64,000 nucleotides of DNA from Geomonas limicola (GTDB lineage: Bacteria; Desulfobacterota; Desulfuromonadia; Geobacterales; Geobacteraceae), in the NCBI RefSeq assembly GCF_014193675.1, contig NZ_BLXZ01000003.1, forward strand, positions 310,001 to 374,000, written 5' to 3'. The notes beneath the pieces were generated by a model, which did no database searches, was not told the origin of the DNA, and was given only the letters and a program-made list of their open reading frames with translations. This document shows, piece by piece, positions 8,275 through 15,701 of this stretch (positions are counted from its first letter, which is position 1; every line of letters starts with the position of its first letter). The translations under genes were made by a program, and so were the position numbers.

Positions 8275-9237
8275 TCAGGAATTGAGGAGGAAGTCGCGAA
8301 GTTCAGGGTACCGGGGCAGCGCCGTGCGACCGCCCAGCGCGCGCGTGTTCAGCGCGGCAACGGTGCTGGCGCACTCAAGAGATCTTTTGAAGTCAAAGCC
8401 GCGAAGTATGCCGAACAGGAAGCCGCCGTGGAAGGCGTCGCCGGCCCCGGTGCTGTCGATGGCATGCACCGAAGTAAAGGCAGGTTGGTGAAGGGAGGTT
8501 CCGGCGGCGTCCCAGCCCCAGCTCCCTTCCTTGCCGGCGGTGATAACCACGGTTTGCGCGCCCTGCTCCCGAAGCCGTGCGGCAGCTTCCGTCTGGTCCC
8601 CGGTTCCGGCAAAGGAGCAGGCAAACTCGCGGGCCACCACGCAGAGATCGCTCAGTCCCACCAGTTCCCTGAGTTCCTCGCGATAGCGGTGCGCTCCGCC
8701 GTCGAAGGAGACCAGGACGCCCTGCTCCCGGGCGAAGCGCGCAGCAGCCAGGCTCGCCTCGAGGTGCCTGCCGTTCAGGTGGAGGATCTTGGCCGCGGCG
8801 ATGACCGGGAAATCGATCTCGTTGGGAGAGAGTTCGCCGGCGTCGCCGGGGGAGTAGACGATGGTGCGGGCCCCGTCGCGGCGGCGCGCCAGGATGGAAG
8901 CGATGGAGGAGGTACTTCCCGGCACCACGCGCAGCTGGTCCGTCGCCACCCCTTCCCTTGCTAACTCCTCGAGGATCAGCCTGCCGCGCCAGTCGTCCCC
9001 CAGCTTGTCGAGCAGTGCCGCACGGCAGCCCAGCCTTACCAGGGTGACCAGCGCCGTCGCCACCGGGCCGCCTCCCTGCAAGAGCGAGGTTTCTGCGCGC
9101 TGCACCATTTCGTCACCGGGGAGTTCGTCGACCAGCATGAGGAGGTCGAGGGTACTCACCCCGATGCCGACCACGTCAAGGCTCTGGCCGGTTGGGGGCG
9201 CCTCGGCGTCTGGCGTGTTGGCGACGGGGGAAGTCAT
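8275..9237 (-). CDS. PfkB family carbohydrate kinase
   Basis: The 320-residue protein is a ribokinase-fold sugar kinase. The N-terminal GIGVSTLDLLMLVDELP and QGGGPVATALVTLVRLG match the first PfkB signature, and the C-terminal DSTGAGDAFHGGF is the second signature, with the catalytic Asp of the GAGD anion hole. The substrate cannot be read; the length fits ribokinase- or fructokinase-like members. Its start overlaps the stop of the lysE-family gene by 4 nt (ATGA), so both are translated from one message. It follows an exporter rather than a sugar importer, which gives no clue to the substrate. Confidence 0.85.
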   Translation of the reverse strand: MTSPVANTPDAEAPPTGQSLDVVGIGVSTLDLLMLVDELPGDEMVQRAETSLLQGGGPVATALVTLVRLGCRAALLDKLGDDWRGRLILEELAREGVATDQLRVVPGSTSSIASILARRRDGARTIVYSPGDAGELSPNEIDFPVIAAAKILHLNGRHLEASLAAARFAREQGVLVSFDGGAHRYREELRELVGLSDLCVVAREFACSFAGTGDQTEAAARLREQGAQTVVITAGKEGSWGWDAAGTSLHQPAFTSVHAIDSTGAGDAFHGGFLFGILRGFDFKRSLECASTVAALNTRALGGRTALPRYPELRDFLLNS

Positions 9238-9863
9238 GTGCGGGCGGAGAGGATCAGTTTCACGCCGAGCAGGGACATGACGGCACCGGCCGAGCGGTCG
9301 ATCCAGGCCTTGAAACGCAGGTAGGCGGCGCGCGGCTGGCTGGAGGAAAGCACCAGTGCGACCAGGGTGTACCAGCCCGCCTCGATAAGAAAGATGACGA
9401 GGACCGTGCTGATCGCAAGCGATACCGTGAAGTTCGGCGGCAGGAAGGCGGCAAAGACGCTGGCGTAGATGATGGCGGCCTTGGGGTTGCTGAGCTGGGT
9501 TCCGGCGGCGAGCAGGAAGGAGCGGCGGGCATCGCTCTCGGTGGTCCCTGCAGGATCCGTCACCGAGAGGGGTACCTGAGCGCCTCGCCAGATGCGGTAG
9601 CCGAGGTAGATGAGGTAGAGGCCGCCCAGGATCTTGAGGGCGAGAAAGAGGCTCGGGACCGCGGCGAAGACCGCCTGCAGTCCGGCCAGCGCGGCGATGG
9701 CGAAGGAGACGCCGCCCAGCCCCATGCCGAGCGCAGCGGCAAGCCCCGCCGAGCGCGAGGAAGCGACCGCGGTACGGGCAACCATGAGAAAGCTCGGTCC
9801 GGGGCTCATGGCGCCCACGGCGATGGAACCGGCTATGCCTACCAAGGGAAGTAATTCGTGCAC
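9234..9863 (-). CDS. LysE/RhtB family amino acid exporter
   Basis: The 209-residue integral membrane protein has about six hydrophobic segments. The N-terminal GSIAVGAMSPGPSFLMVAR is the LysE/RhtB family signature (G-x-SPGP). Members export amino acids such as lysine, threonine or homoserine lactone; the specificity is unknown here. The downstream pfkB-family gene overlaps its stop codon. The upstream gap toward the Hyf-like operon is 313 bp and full of repeats, so this pair is probably a separate transcription unit. Confidence 0.85.
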   Translation of the reverse strand: MHELLPLVGIAGSIAVGAMSPGPSFLMVARTAVASSRSAGLAAALGMGLGGVSFAIAALAGLQAVFAAVPSLFLALKILGGLYLIYLGYRIWRGAQVPLSVTDPAGTTESDARRSFLLAAGTQLSNPKAAIIYASVFAAFLPPNFTVSLAISTVLVIFLIEAGWYTLVALVLSSSQPRAAYLRFKAWIDRSAGAVMSLLGVKLILSART

Positions 9864-9985
9864 AAATGCTCCTTATGCAGTTCTGCCGGGGTAAGGCGCC
9901 GCAACACTGGCACGCTCAGCATGCTGATCAGGATCGAACTGGGAGGTTGGTCCAGCTTCGGGAAGCCAGGAGGTCCACCGAAGAG

Positions 9986-10027
9986 CCCTCGCCCCCCGGG
10001 AGAGGGCGGCCGAAGGCCAGGTGAGGG
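9986..10027. repeat. Dispersed GC-rich palindromic repeat
   Basis: The element begins CCCTCGCCCCCCGGGAGAGG and ends with GGCCAGGTGAGGG, with an internal GGCCGAAGGCC palindrome. It is of the REP-like type frequent between genes in this group; related elements lie at 10091 and 27758. Nothing gene-like is seen in the rest of 9864-10176. Confidence 0.6.
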
Positions 10028-10090
10028 GGTTGCCACGGAGTTAAGACGTTGCGAATGGCGGAGGTCTCCGGAGCTGCCGGCCCCCTCCCC

Positions 10091-10113
10091 CCCCTCTCCC
10101 AAAGGGAGAGGGG
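10091..10113. repeat. Perfect inverted repeat, REP-like
   Basis: CCCCTCTCCC and GGGAGAGGGG are separated by AAA. The same 9-bp arms recur at 27758-27780, so this is a dispersed family. Confidence 0.7.
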
Positions 10114-10124
10114 AGCACTGGGCT

Positions 10125-10174
10125 CCCAGTCCCAGTCCCAGTCCCAGTCCCAGTCCCAGTCCCCAGTCCCCAGC
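10125..10174. repeat. Hexanucleotide microsatellite (CCCAGT)n
   Basis: Six perfect CCCAGT units (10125-10160) are followed by two 7-bp variants CCCCAGT and a degenerate tail. It lies just downstream of the stop of the small-subunit gene. Confidence 0.9.
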
Positions 10175-10176
10175 CT

Positions 10177-10956
10177 CTAGCCTCTCCCCCCTGCCTCCCC
10201 CGGCAGCCTGTCCATAAGCCTCAGCAGGCCGTCCAGGATCGTGGCGGGGTGCGGGGGGCAGCCGGGGATGTAGAGATCCACCGGAAGCATCCCCTGCACG
10301 CCGTCGTGGGCGTCGGGGGAGCCGATGAAGGGGCCGCCGTTGATGGCGCAGGCGCCGCAGGCGACCACGATCTTGGGTGCGGGGATCGCCTCGTAGGTGA
10401 GCAGGAGCGCCTCGCGCATGTTTTCGGTAACCGGGCCGGTGACCCAGAGGCCGTCGGCATGGCGCGGGCTGGCCACGAACTGGATCCCGAAGCGCCCGAT
10501 GTCCCAGCCGATGGTGGAAAGCACGTTGGTGTCGGCCTCGCAGCCGTTGCACCCCCCGGCGACCACCGAGCGGAACTTGAGCGAGCGCCCGAACAGCTTC
10601 AGCATCTTCGCTTCGAGGGCTTGGGCCAGGCGATACTCCTCCCCTTCCCTCGCCACCAGATCCTCGCGCCGATTGGCAGCCAGCCGGTAGTCGGTGCCGT
10701 AGGAGATACCGCCGCTCGGGCAGGCCTTCTGGCACTCGGTGCAAAAGAGGCACTTGCCGAGGTCCACCGATAGTTGCGGCGTGCAGCTGATGGCCCCGGT
10801 GGGGCAGACCTCCCGACAGAGCTGGCAATCGGCGGCGCAAGCGGAGTGTTCCAGTTGGGGAAAGCCGCGGAAGCGCTCGGGAATCGCCATCGGTTCCTGC
10901 GGATAACGCATGGTGCGATGCCCCTGCTTCATGCGGGCGAGAATGGCCTTGATCAT
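10177..10956 (-). CDS. Hyf/Ehr-like complex: ferredoxin domain fused to NuoB-like small subunit
   Basis: This 259-residue protein joins two parts. Residues 35-85 are a 2[4Fe-4S] ferredoxin (Cys 40, 44, 47, 51 and 69, 72, 75, 79, the last of each in CP). Residues 130-245 are a NuoB/HycG/HyfI-like small subunit with GGCNGCE (Cys 136, 139), ACGAC (200, 203) and PGCPPHP (233), which would hold the proximal 4Fe-4S cluster. It thus combines what HyfH and HyfI do in E. coli: electron transfer from a soluble donor to the membrane arm. GGAG lies 5 nt before the ATG. It is the last gene of the operon and is separated from the large-subunit gene by an 85-bp palindromic repeat. Confidence 0.85.
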   Translation of the reverse strand: MIKAILARMKQGHRTMRYPQEPMAIPERFRGFPQLEHSACAADCQLCREVCPTGAISCTPQLSVDLGKCLFCTECQKACPSGGISYGTDYRLAANRREDLVAREGEEYRLAQALEAKMLKLFGRSLKFRSVVAGGCNGCEADTNVLSTIGWDIGRFGIQFVASPRHADGLWVTGPVTENMREALLLTYEAIPAPKIVVACGACAINGGPFIGSPDAHDGVQGMLPVDLYIPGCPPHPATILDGLLRLMDRLPGEAGGRG

Positions 10957-10982
10957 GACTACTCCTTACACAACACCGTTCA

Positions 10983-11067
10983 CCACAAAGGACATCGAGG
11001 GGCACAGAGGAAAAGGCAAAAAAACCGATCTTGTTTTTTCCTTGTGTTCCTCTGTGTGCCTCTGTGG
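10983..11067. repeat. Long imperfect palindrome of the CCACAGAGG type inside the operon
   Basis: The left arm (CCACAAAGG...GGCACAGAGG) and the right arm (CCTCTGTGTGCCTCTGTGG) can form a long hairpin around a GATC centre. Repeats of this CCACAGAGG type are scattered between genes in many bacteria. Here it separates the large- and small-subunit genes and could attenuate or process the message. Confidence 0.7.
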
Positions 11068-11103
11068 TTGATGCTTTGCTTTCACCAATGGCGAAAGCAC
11101 ATT

Positions 11104-12612
11104 TTACAGATCGAACCCGCAGTACGACAGGTTGAAGCTCTTGTTGTTGAGCGGGAAGTCGGAGATCTGCCCGCCGCGCAGCGCCATGGCAAGCCCCGGC
11201 CAGTTGTGGAACGACGGGTCGCAGATCTTGTAGCGCTCGAAACGCCCGCGCCCGTCGGTCAAAGCCACGTGGCAGATCTCGCCGCGCCACCCCTCGGTAA
11301 GTGCCACCGCCAACCGGTCTGCCCCGAGATTCCCCACCGGGTTGGCAAGACCACCGCCCGGCAGCTGGCGCAGCTGCTCCTCGACGAAATCGATGGACCT
11401 CTGGATCTCCAGCCAGCGCACCAGGGTGCGCGCATAGACGTCGCCCGCGCGTGCCGTGACCACCGGGATCTGGGTCATGCTGTAGATCCCGTAGGGGTGA
11501 TCGCGGCGGATGTCCCGGTTCAGTCCGCTCGCCCTTGCCGCAGGCCCCACCAGTCCCAGTTCCCGCGCGGTCTCCTTGGAGACCACCCCGGTCCCCTCCA
11601 GGCGCGCCAGCACCGACGGGGTTTCCCAAAGGAGATCCACGGCGTTACTGAGCTCGTCACGCGCCACCATAAGCCGGCGGCGCAGCTTCTCGACGAGAAC
11701 CGCGTCGAGGTCGAAGTTGACGCCCCCCGGCGTCACCAGCCCACGCCCGAAGCGGCTGCCGCAGATCTCTGCGGTGAGGTTGAGGAAATCGCCGCGGATG
11801 CGCCCGCAGTAGGAGGCGGTGGGGAGATAGCCAACGTCGCCGGCGATGGCTCCCAGGTCTCCGGTGTGGTTCGCCAGGCGCTCCAGCTCGGCGCCGATGC
11901 CGCGCAGGTCGTGGGCGCGCGCCGGGACGCGGGTGCCGGCGAGCGCCTCCAGGCACATCGCGTAGGCGAGCCCGTGCCCGACCGTCGTGTCCCCCGCCAC
12001 GGTCTCCATCTGGCGTAAGGTGACCGGGTAGGGGCCGCCCAGCACCAGTTTCTCGACGCCACGGTGCTGGTAGCCCAGGGAGATCTCCAGGTGCATGACC
12101 TCCTCGCCCAGGCACTGGAAGCGGAAGTGCCCCGGTTCGATGATGCCGGCATGCACGGGTCCTACCGCCACCTCGTGTACCTCGCTCCCCTCGACCCGAT
12201 AGAAGTCCATGATCCCGATCTTCCCCGGCCCCGTGGGACAGAAACCCGGGAGTGTCGCCAGGGGCGGCGCGAAACGGACCGGTTTCATCCAGGGATGCCC
12301 CTCGAAGAGGACGCCGTACTGCTCGGCCATCTCGCGCTCGTAAAGGTGCAACTGCGGCGCGTAGGGGACGAGCGAGGTGAAGGCGCCGTCGCTCAGCCTG
12401 GTGTGCAGGACGCCGAGCGTGGCCTCGGCCTTCAGGGAGAGCACGCAGTAAAGGGCAAGCCCGTCTCTCTCGGGGAGCGCGAAGTAGGAGACGACGCGCC
12501 AGCCGTGATCCAGGGAGGAGAGGATCTCCTCCAGGAAGTGGTCATCGTGCAGTACCGGGATCTCGCTTCTTTCCAGCGCAGCGCCGTTTTGCAAACGTGT
12601 CAGCCTGTTCAT
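11104..12612 (-). CDS. Hyf/Ehr-like complex large subunit (NuoC-NuoD fusion) without NiFe ligands
   Basis: The protein has 502 residues from the ATG at 12612, which overlaps the stop of the upstream antiporter gene (ATGA). Residues 1-115 are NuoC-like (LYEREMAEQYGVLFEGHP). Residues 145-502 are NuoD/HycE-like (VGPVHAGIIEPGHFRF, LGYQHRGVEKL). In NiFe hydrogenases of this family the two Cys pairs are CGIC after the HRG motif and CxxC near the C terminus. Here the first site reads ETVAGDTTVGH (about 203-213) with no Cys, and the tail reads NLSYCGFDL, so the active-site metal cannot be bound in the usual way. It matches what is known of Ehr (energy-converting hydrogenase-related) complexes of Geobacter. 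The product is probably an electron-transfer/ion-pumping module, not a hydrogenase. Confidence 0.85.
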   Translation of the reverse strand: MNRLTRLQNGAALERSEIPVLHDDHFLEEILSSLDHGWRVVSYFALPERDGLALYCVLSLKAEATLGVLHTRLSDGAFTSLVPYAPQLHLYEREMAEQYGVLFEGHPWMKPVRFAPPLATLPGFCPTGPGKIGIMDFYRVEGSEVHEVAVGPVHAGIIEPGHFRFQCLGEEVMHLEISLGYQHRGVEKLVLGGPYPVTLRQMETVAGDTTVGHGLAYAMCLEALAGTRVPARAHDLRGIGAELERLANHTGDLGAIAGDVGYLPTASYCGRIRGDFLNLTAEICGSRFGRGLVTPGGVNFDLDAVLVEKLRRRLMVARDELSNAVDLLWETPSVLARLEGTGVVSKETARELGLVGPAARASGLNRDIRRDHPYGIYSMTQIPVVTARAGDVYARTLVRWLEIQRSIDFVEEQLRQLPGGGLANPVGNLGADRLAVALTEGWRGEICHVALTDGRGRFERYKICDPSFHNWPGLAMALRGGQISDFPLNNKSFNLSYCGFDL

Positions 12613-14048
12613 CTGCCACCCTCCAGAAGGCCCGCCGCCTGGTGCAAGAGCTCCTGCAGCGATTCCGGCAGCCACAACCCCAGCATGAGGACCAGCGCCA
12701 TGAGAACCAGCGGCGGCCAGACCGTCGGGGCGGTGTCGCGGTAGGGGGTCCGCTCCAGGTCATCGGGGACCTTGCCCAACACCACCGGGATCACCGTCGA
12801 GGCCATGCCGATGAAGATCATCGCCAGAAAGAGCAGGAAGAGCGCTCCGGTCCAGTAGTTCTGCTGCACGAAGGCGGAGCTTACGATGGTGAACTCGCTC
12901 ACGAAGGGGCCAAAGGGTGGCGATCCGGTAATCGCCAGGAAGGCCGCCAGGAAGAGCGCGCCGGACCAGGGGGTGCGCCTCAGGGCGCCGCGCACGAACT
13001 GGGTGCTCTTCGAGTTGTAGGCCCGGTGGATGTTGCCGCAGGAAAGAAAGAGCACCCCCTTGGTGAAGGCGTTGTTCAGCATGTGCAAAAGCGCCCCGAA
13101 GAGCGCCCCCTTCCCAAGCCCCAACGCCACGGCGATGATCCCCACGTGCTCGACGCTCGAGTAGGCGAGCATCCTCTTGAAGTCGCTCTGCCGTGCCATG
13201 AAGACTGCCGCGAAGGCCATGGAAACCAGCCCCATGCCGAGCAGCACCTCCTGGAAGAGCACCGCCTCGGTGGAGGCGACGGCGACCTGGTAGACCCGCA
13301 AGAGCGCCAGCAGGGCGCAGTTCACCAGCCCGCCGGCCAGGAGCGCCCCGACCAGCCCCGGGGCCTCGCCATAGGCATCCGGCTTCCAGGTATGGAGCGG
13401 CGCGAGCCCCATCTTGGAGCCGAAGCCAACCAACAGGAAGATGAAGGCGGCGTGGCGCCAGCCGGCATGGAGGTCCGCCGCGGTGTCGATGAGCGTTCCT
13501 AAAAGGAGCGTCACCTCCTGCTTGGCCACGATGGTGGAGTAGGCGAGGAAGAAGAGGCCCAGGAGCGCGATGGCGATCCCCACCGAGCAGATGAGGAGGT
13601 ACTTCCAGGTCGCCTCGATGGAGCGGGCGTTGCGGTTGAAGTAGATGAGCGGCGCCATGGTGATGGTGGTCATCTCCAGGGCGATCCACAAAAGGCCCAG
13701 GTGCTGGGAGACCGCCACCAGGGTCATCGCGGAGAGACAGACCAAAAGCGAGACGCAGAGCACCCGGTTGGGGCGCTTGCGCCTGAGCTTCAGGTAGCCC
13801 ACCGCGTAGTTCGCGCAGATGAAGAAGAGGACGCTGTTGCAGATGAGGCTCAACTTTCCCAGCGGATCGAGGAAGATCCAGCGGTCCGGCGACGGGGGGG
13901 GCGTCTGGAGCAGGAGCGTCACGGTGAGGGCCAGGTGCAGGACGGCGATCACCGGAAGCACCAGGGGACGCCGGCGGTTGTCCGGGATGAGCCAGGCGAC
14001 CAGGGCGCCCGCAAGCGGCAGGAGCACGAAGATCCAGATCAGGTACAT
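12609..14048 (-). CDS. Hyf/Ehr-like complex antiporter subunit (HyfF/NuoN-like)
   Basis: This is a 479-residue protein with about 14 hydrophobic segments. It has the conserved proton-conducting core of the Mrp/NuoLMN family: WIALEMTTITMAPLIYF with the key Glu, GFGSKMGLAPLHTWKPDAY with the conserved Lys and the HTW motif, and KRMLAYSSVEHVGI. HyfF in E. coli is the third antiporter-like subunit of hydrogenase 4. The start is 1 nt after the stop of the HyfE-like gene, and the stop overlaps the large-subunit start, so the three are translationally linked. Confidence 0.88.
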   Translation of the reverse strand: MYLIWIFVLLPLAGALVAWLIPDNRRRPLVLPVIAVLHLALTVTLLLQTPPPSPDRWIFLDPLGKLSLICNSVLFFICANYAVGYLKLRRKRPNRVLCVSLLVCLSAMTLVAVSQHLGLLWIALEMTTITMAPLIYFNRNARSIEATWKYLLICSVGIAIALLGLFFLAYSTIVAKQEVTLLLGTLIDTAADLHAGWRHAAFIFLLVGFGSKMGLAPLHTWKPDAYGEAPGLVGALLAGGLVNCALLALLRVYQVAVASTEAVLFQEVLLGMGLVSMAFAAVFMARQSDFKRMLAYSSVEHVGIIAVALGLGKGALFGALLHMLNNAFTKGVLFLSCGNIHRAYNSKSTQFVRGALRRTPWSGALFLAAFLAITGSPPFGPFVSEFTIVSSAFVQQNYWTGALFLLFLAMIFIGMASTVIPVVLGKVPDDLERTPYRDTAPTVWPPLVLMALVLMLGLWLPESLQELLHQAAGLLEGGR

Positions 14049-14049
14049 C

Positions 14050-14691
14050 TCATTCCTCCCGCAGCGTACTCAGGCGCGAGGTGTCCAGTGAGGAGAACTC
14101 GCGGCTTATGTGGTTGATGACGATCCCCATGACGAAGACCCCAACCAGCAGGTCCAGGAGCGCCCCCGCCTCGACCATGACCGGCATCGCCTCCGCAAGC
14201 AAGAGCCCGAAGATGAAGATGCCGTTTTCCATGACCAGGTAGCCGATCACCTGGCTGATCGCCTTGCGCCGCCCCATGAGCACCAAAAAGCCGCACATGA
14301 GCGTTGCCAGCGAGGCGGGGACGAAGAGGAGCCCTTCGTGCTCGGGGGCCAGGGGGAGCCGCGCCGCGAAGATGAAGGCGAGCGCGGTGAAGAGTGCCCC
14401 CAATACCAGCGACGGGATGTAGCCGATGAAAGGCTCGAACTCGCGCTGGATGTCGGCCTTGTGGATGGCGCGCACGATGAGGATCGGGATCGCCGCCCCC
14501 TTCACCAGGATGATGCCGGCGACGATGGCCACCAGGTGCCAGGAGAAGGGGTGCACCAGCGCGGGGAGTACGCCGAGCACCACCCCCTGCAGCGCCACGG
14601 CACGCACCGAGAAGGCGAGCCGGCTGGTGCCGAGCACGGCGAAATTGAGCAAGAGGCAGAGGACCAGGAGTTGATCGGCCAGGGCAGTCAT
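14050..14691 (-). CDS. Hyf/Ehr-like complex small membrane subunit (HyfE-like)
   Basis: The 213-residue protein is almost wholly hydrophobic (about six or seven segments) with the KADIQREFEPFIGYIPSL loop and LMGRRKAISQVIGYLVMENGIF, which correspond to HyfE/NuoK-like proteins. Such subunits sit between the antiporters and the NuoH-like subunit. The ATG lies 4 nt after the stop of the preceding NuoH-like gene and the stop is 1 nt before the HyfF-like gene. Confidence 0.82.
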   Translation of the reverse strand: MTALADQLLVLCLLLNFAVLGTSRLAFSVRAVALQGVVLGVLPALVHPFSWHLVAIVAGIILVKGAAIPILIVRAIHKADIQREFEPFIGYIPSLVLGALFTALAFIFAARLPLAPEHEGLLFVPASLATLMCGFLVLMGRRKAISQVIGYLVMENGIFIFGLLLAEAMPVMVEAGALLDLLVGVFVMGIVINHISREFSSLDTSRLSTLREE

Positions 14692-14695
14692 CGGG

Positions 14696-15604
14696 TCACC
14701 TCACCACCAGAACCAGGGAAAAGGCGGTCAGGATCAACGCCGCCACCAAAAGCTGCGGCACCCTGATGAGCCTCAGGCGCGCCATTACCGACTCGACCAC
14801 CCCCACCGCGATGCTCAAGGCAAGCATCCCGACCACAAAGACCAGCCAGTCGGCGAGGCTCGAGCCGGTGCTGAAGGGGAGCGCCACGTTCACGAAGAGC
14901 GCCCCCAGGAGGAAGAGCTTTAAGGCGGCGCCGTAGAGGATGCAGCCGAAATAGGGACCGGAGTGGTCCAGGACCATCACCTCGTGGATCATGGTGAGCT
15001 CGAGGTGGGTGTTCGGGTCGTCAAAGGGGATGCGGCTGTTCTCGGCCAACAGCACGACGAAGAGCCCGGTCAGCATGAGGATGAGCGCCGCACCGGTGCC
15101 GAGCCAGACCGAGAGGTCCAGGTGGTTCAGCATCGGGGTGAGCGACAGGGTGCCGGAAAGCCGGGTCAGGGTGATCAGGGCGAAGAACAGGGTCGGCTCG
15201 GCGAGGCAGGCGAAGCTCACTTCGCGGGCGGCCCCCATCCCCTCGAAGCTCGAGCCGGTATCCAGGGCGGCGATGGTGGTGAAGAAGCGTCCCAGGGCGA
15301 AGAGGTAGGCGAAGAGCACCAGGTCGCCGTCGAAGGAGATCGGGGCGGCATGCCTGCCGAGCGGGATCAGGAGTCCCGCGCAGAGCGTGGCGGCCAGGGT
15401 CACCGCGGGTCCCGCGCGGAAGATCCAGCTGGTGGTGTCGCTTAAAACCACCCCCTTCCTGAAGAGCCGGGCCAGGTCGTAGTAGGGCTGCAGGAACGGG
15501 GCCCCTACCCTTCCGGCGAAGGCGGCCTTGGTCTTGCCGATCACCCCGAGCAACAAGGGGGGCAAGCCGAGCGCAAGCGCGATATGTACCAGGATGTCGA
15601 TCAT
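14696..15604 (-). CDS. Hyf/Ehr-like complex NuoH/HyfC-like membrane subunit
   Basis: The 302-residue protein starts at the ATG at 15604 (GGAG 7 nt upstream); a TTG six codons earlier has no such site. It has about eight membrane segments and the NuoH family hallmarks: FLQPYYDLARLFRKG near the N terminus, SFACLAEPTLFFALITL, and RIPFDDPNTHLELTMIHE, the acidic loop that links the quinone/heart region to proton channels. It connects the peripheral arm to the antiporter subunits. It is preceded by a 97-nt gap to the antiporter gene. Confidence 0.87.
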   Translation of the reverse strand: MIDILVHIALALGLPPLLLGVIGKTKAAFAGRVGAPFLQPYYDLARLFRKGVVLSDTTSWIFRAGPAVTLAATLCAGLLIPLGRHAAPISFDGDLVLFAYLFALGRFFTTIAALDTGSSFEGMGAAREVSFACLAEPTLFFALITLTRLSGTLSLTPMLNHLDLSVWLGTGAALILMLTGLFVVLLAENSRIPFDDPNTHLELTMIHEVMVLDHSGPYFGCILYGAALKLFLLGALFVNVALPFSTGSSLADWLVFVVGMLALSIAVGVVESVMARLRLIRVPQLLVAALILTAFSLVLVVR

Positions 15605-15701
15605 CTCGTTCTCCGAAGTCAACGAAGTCCTATTCAGATACTACTGCTGTAAGCGAGCCGGACCTCGGCCCCTCAGCCTCAGTCCCTAGCCCCTGCCTCC
15701 C

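Noticed and set aside
9839..11629. A 596-residue open frame on the minus strand across the Hyf small-subunit gene
   Set aside because: It is another frame of the small-subunit gene and the CCCAGT repeat; its product is low complexity (Gly/Leu repeats, Arg-rich) and has no domain.
11104..12612. NiFe hydrogenase (hydrogenase 4) call for the complex
   Set aside because: The Cys ligands of the NiFe site are absent in the large subunit, so a hydrogenase function is not supported.
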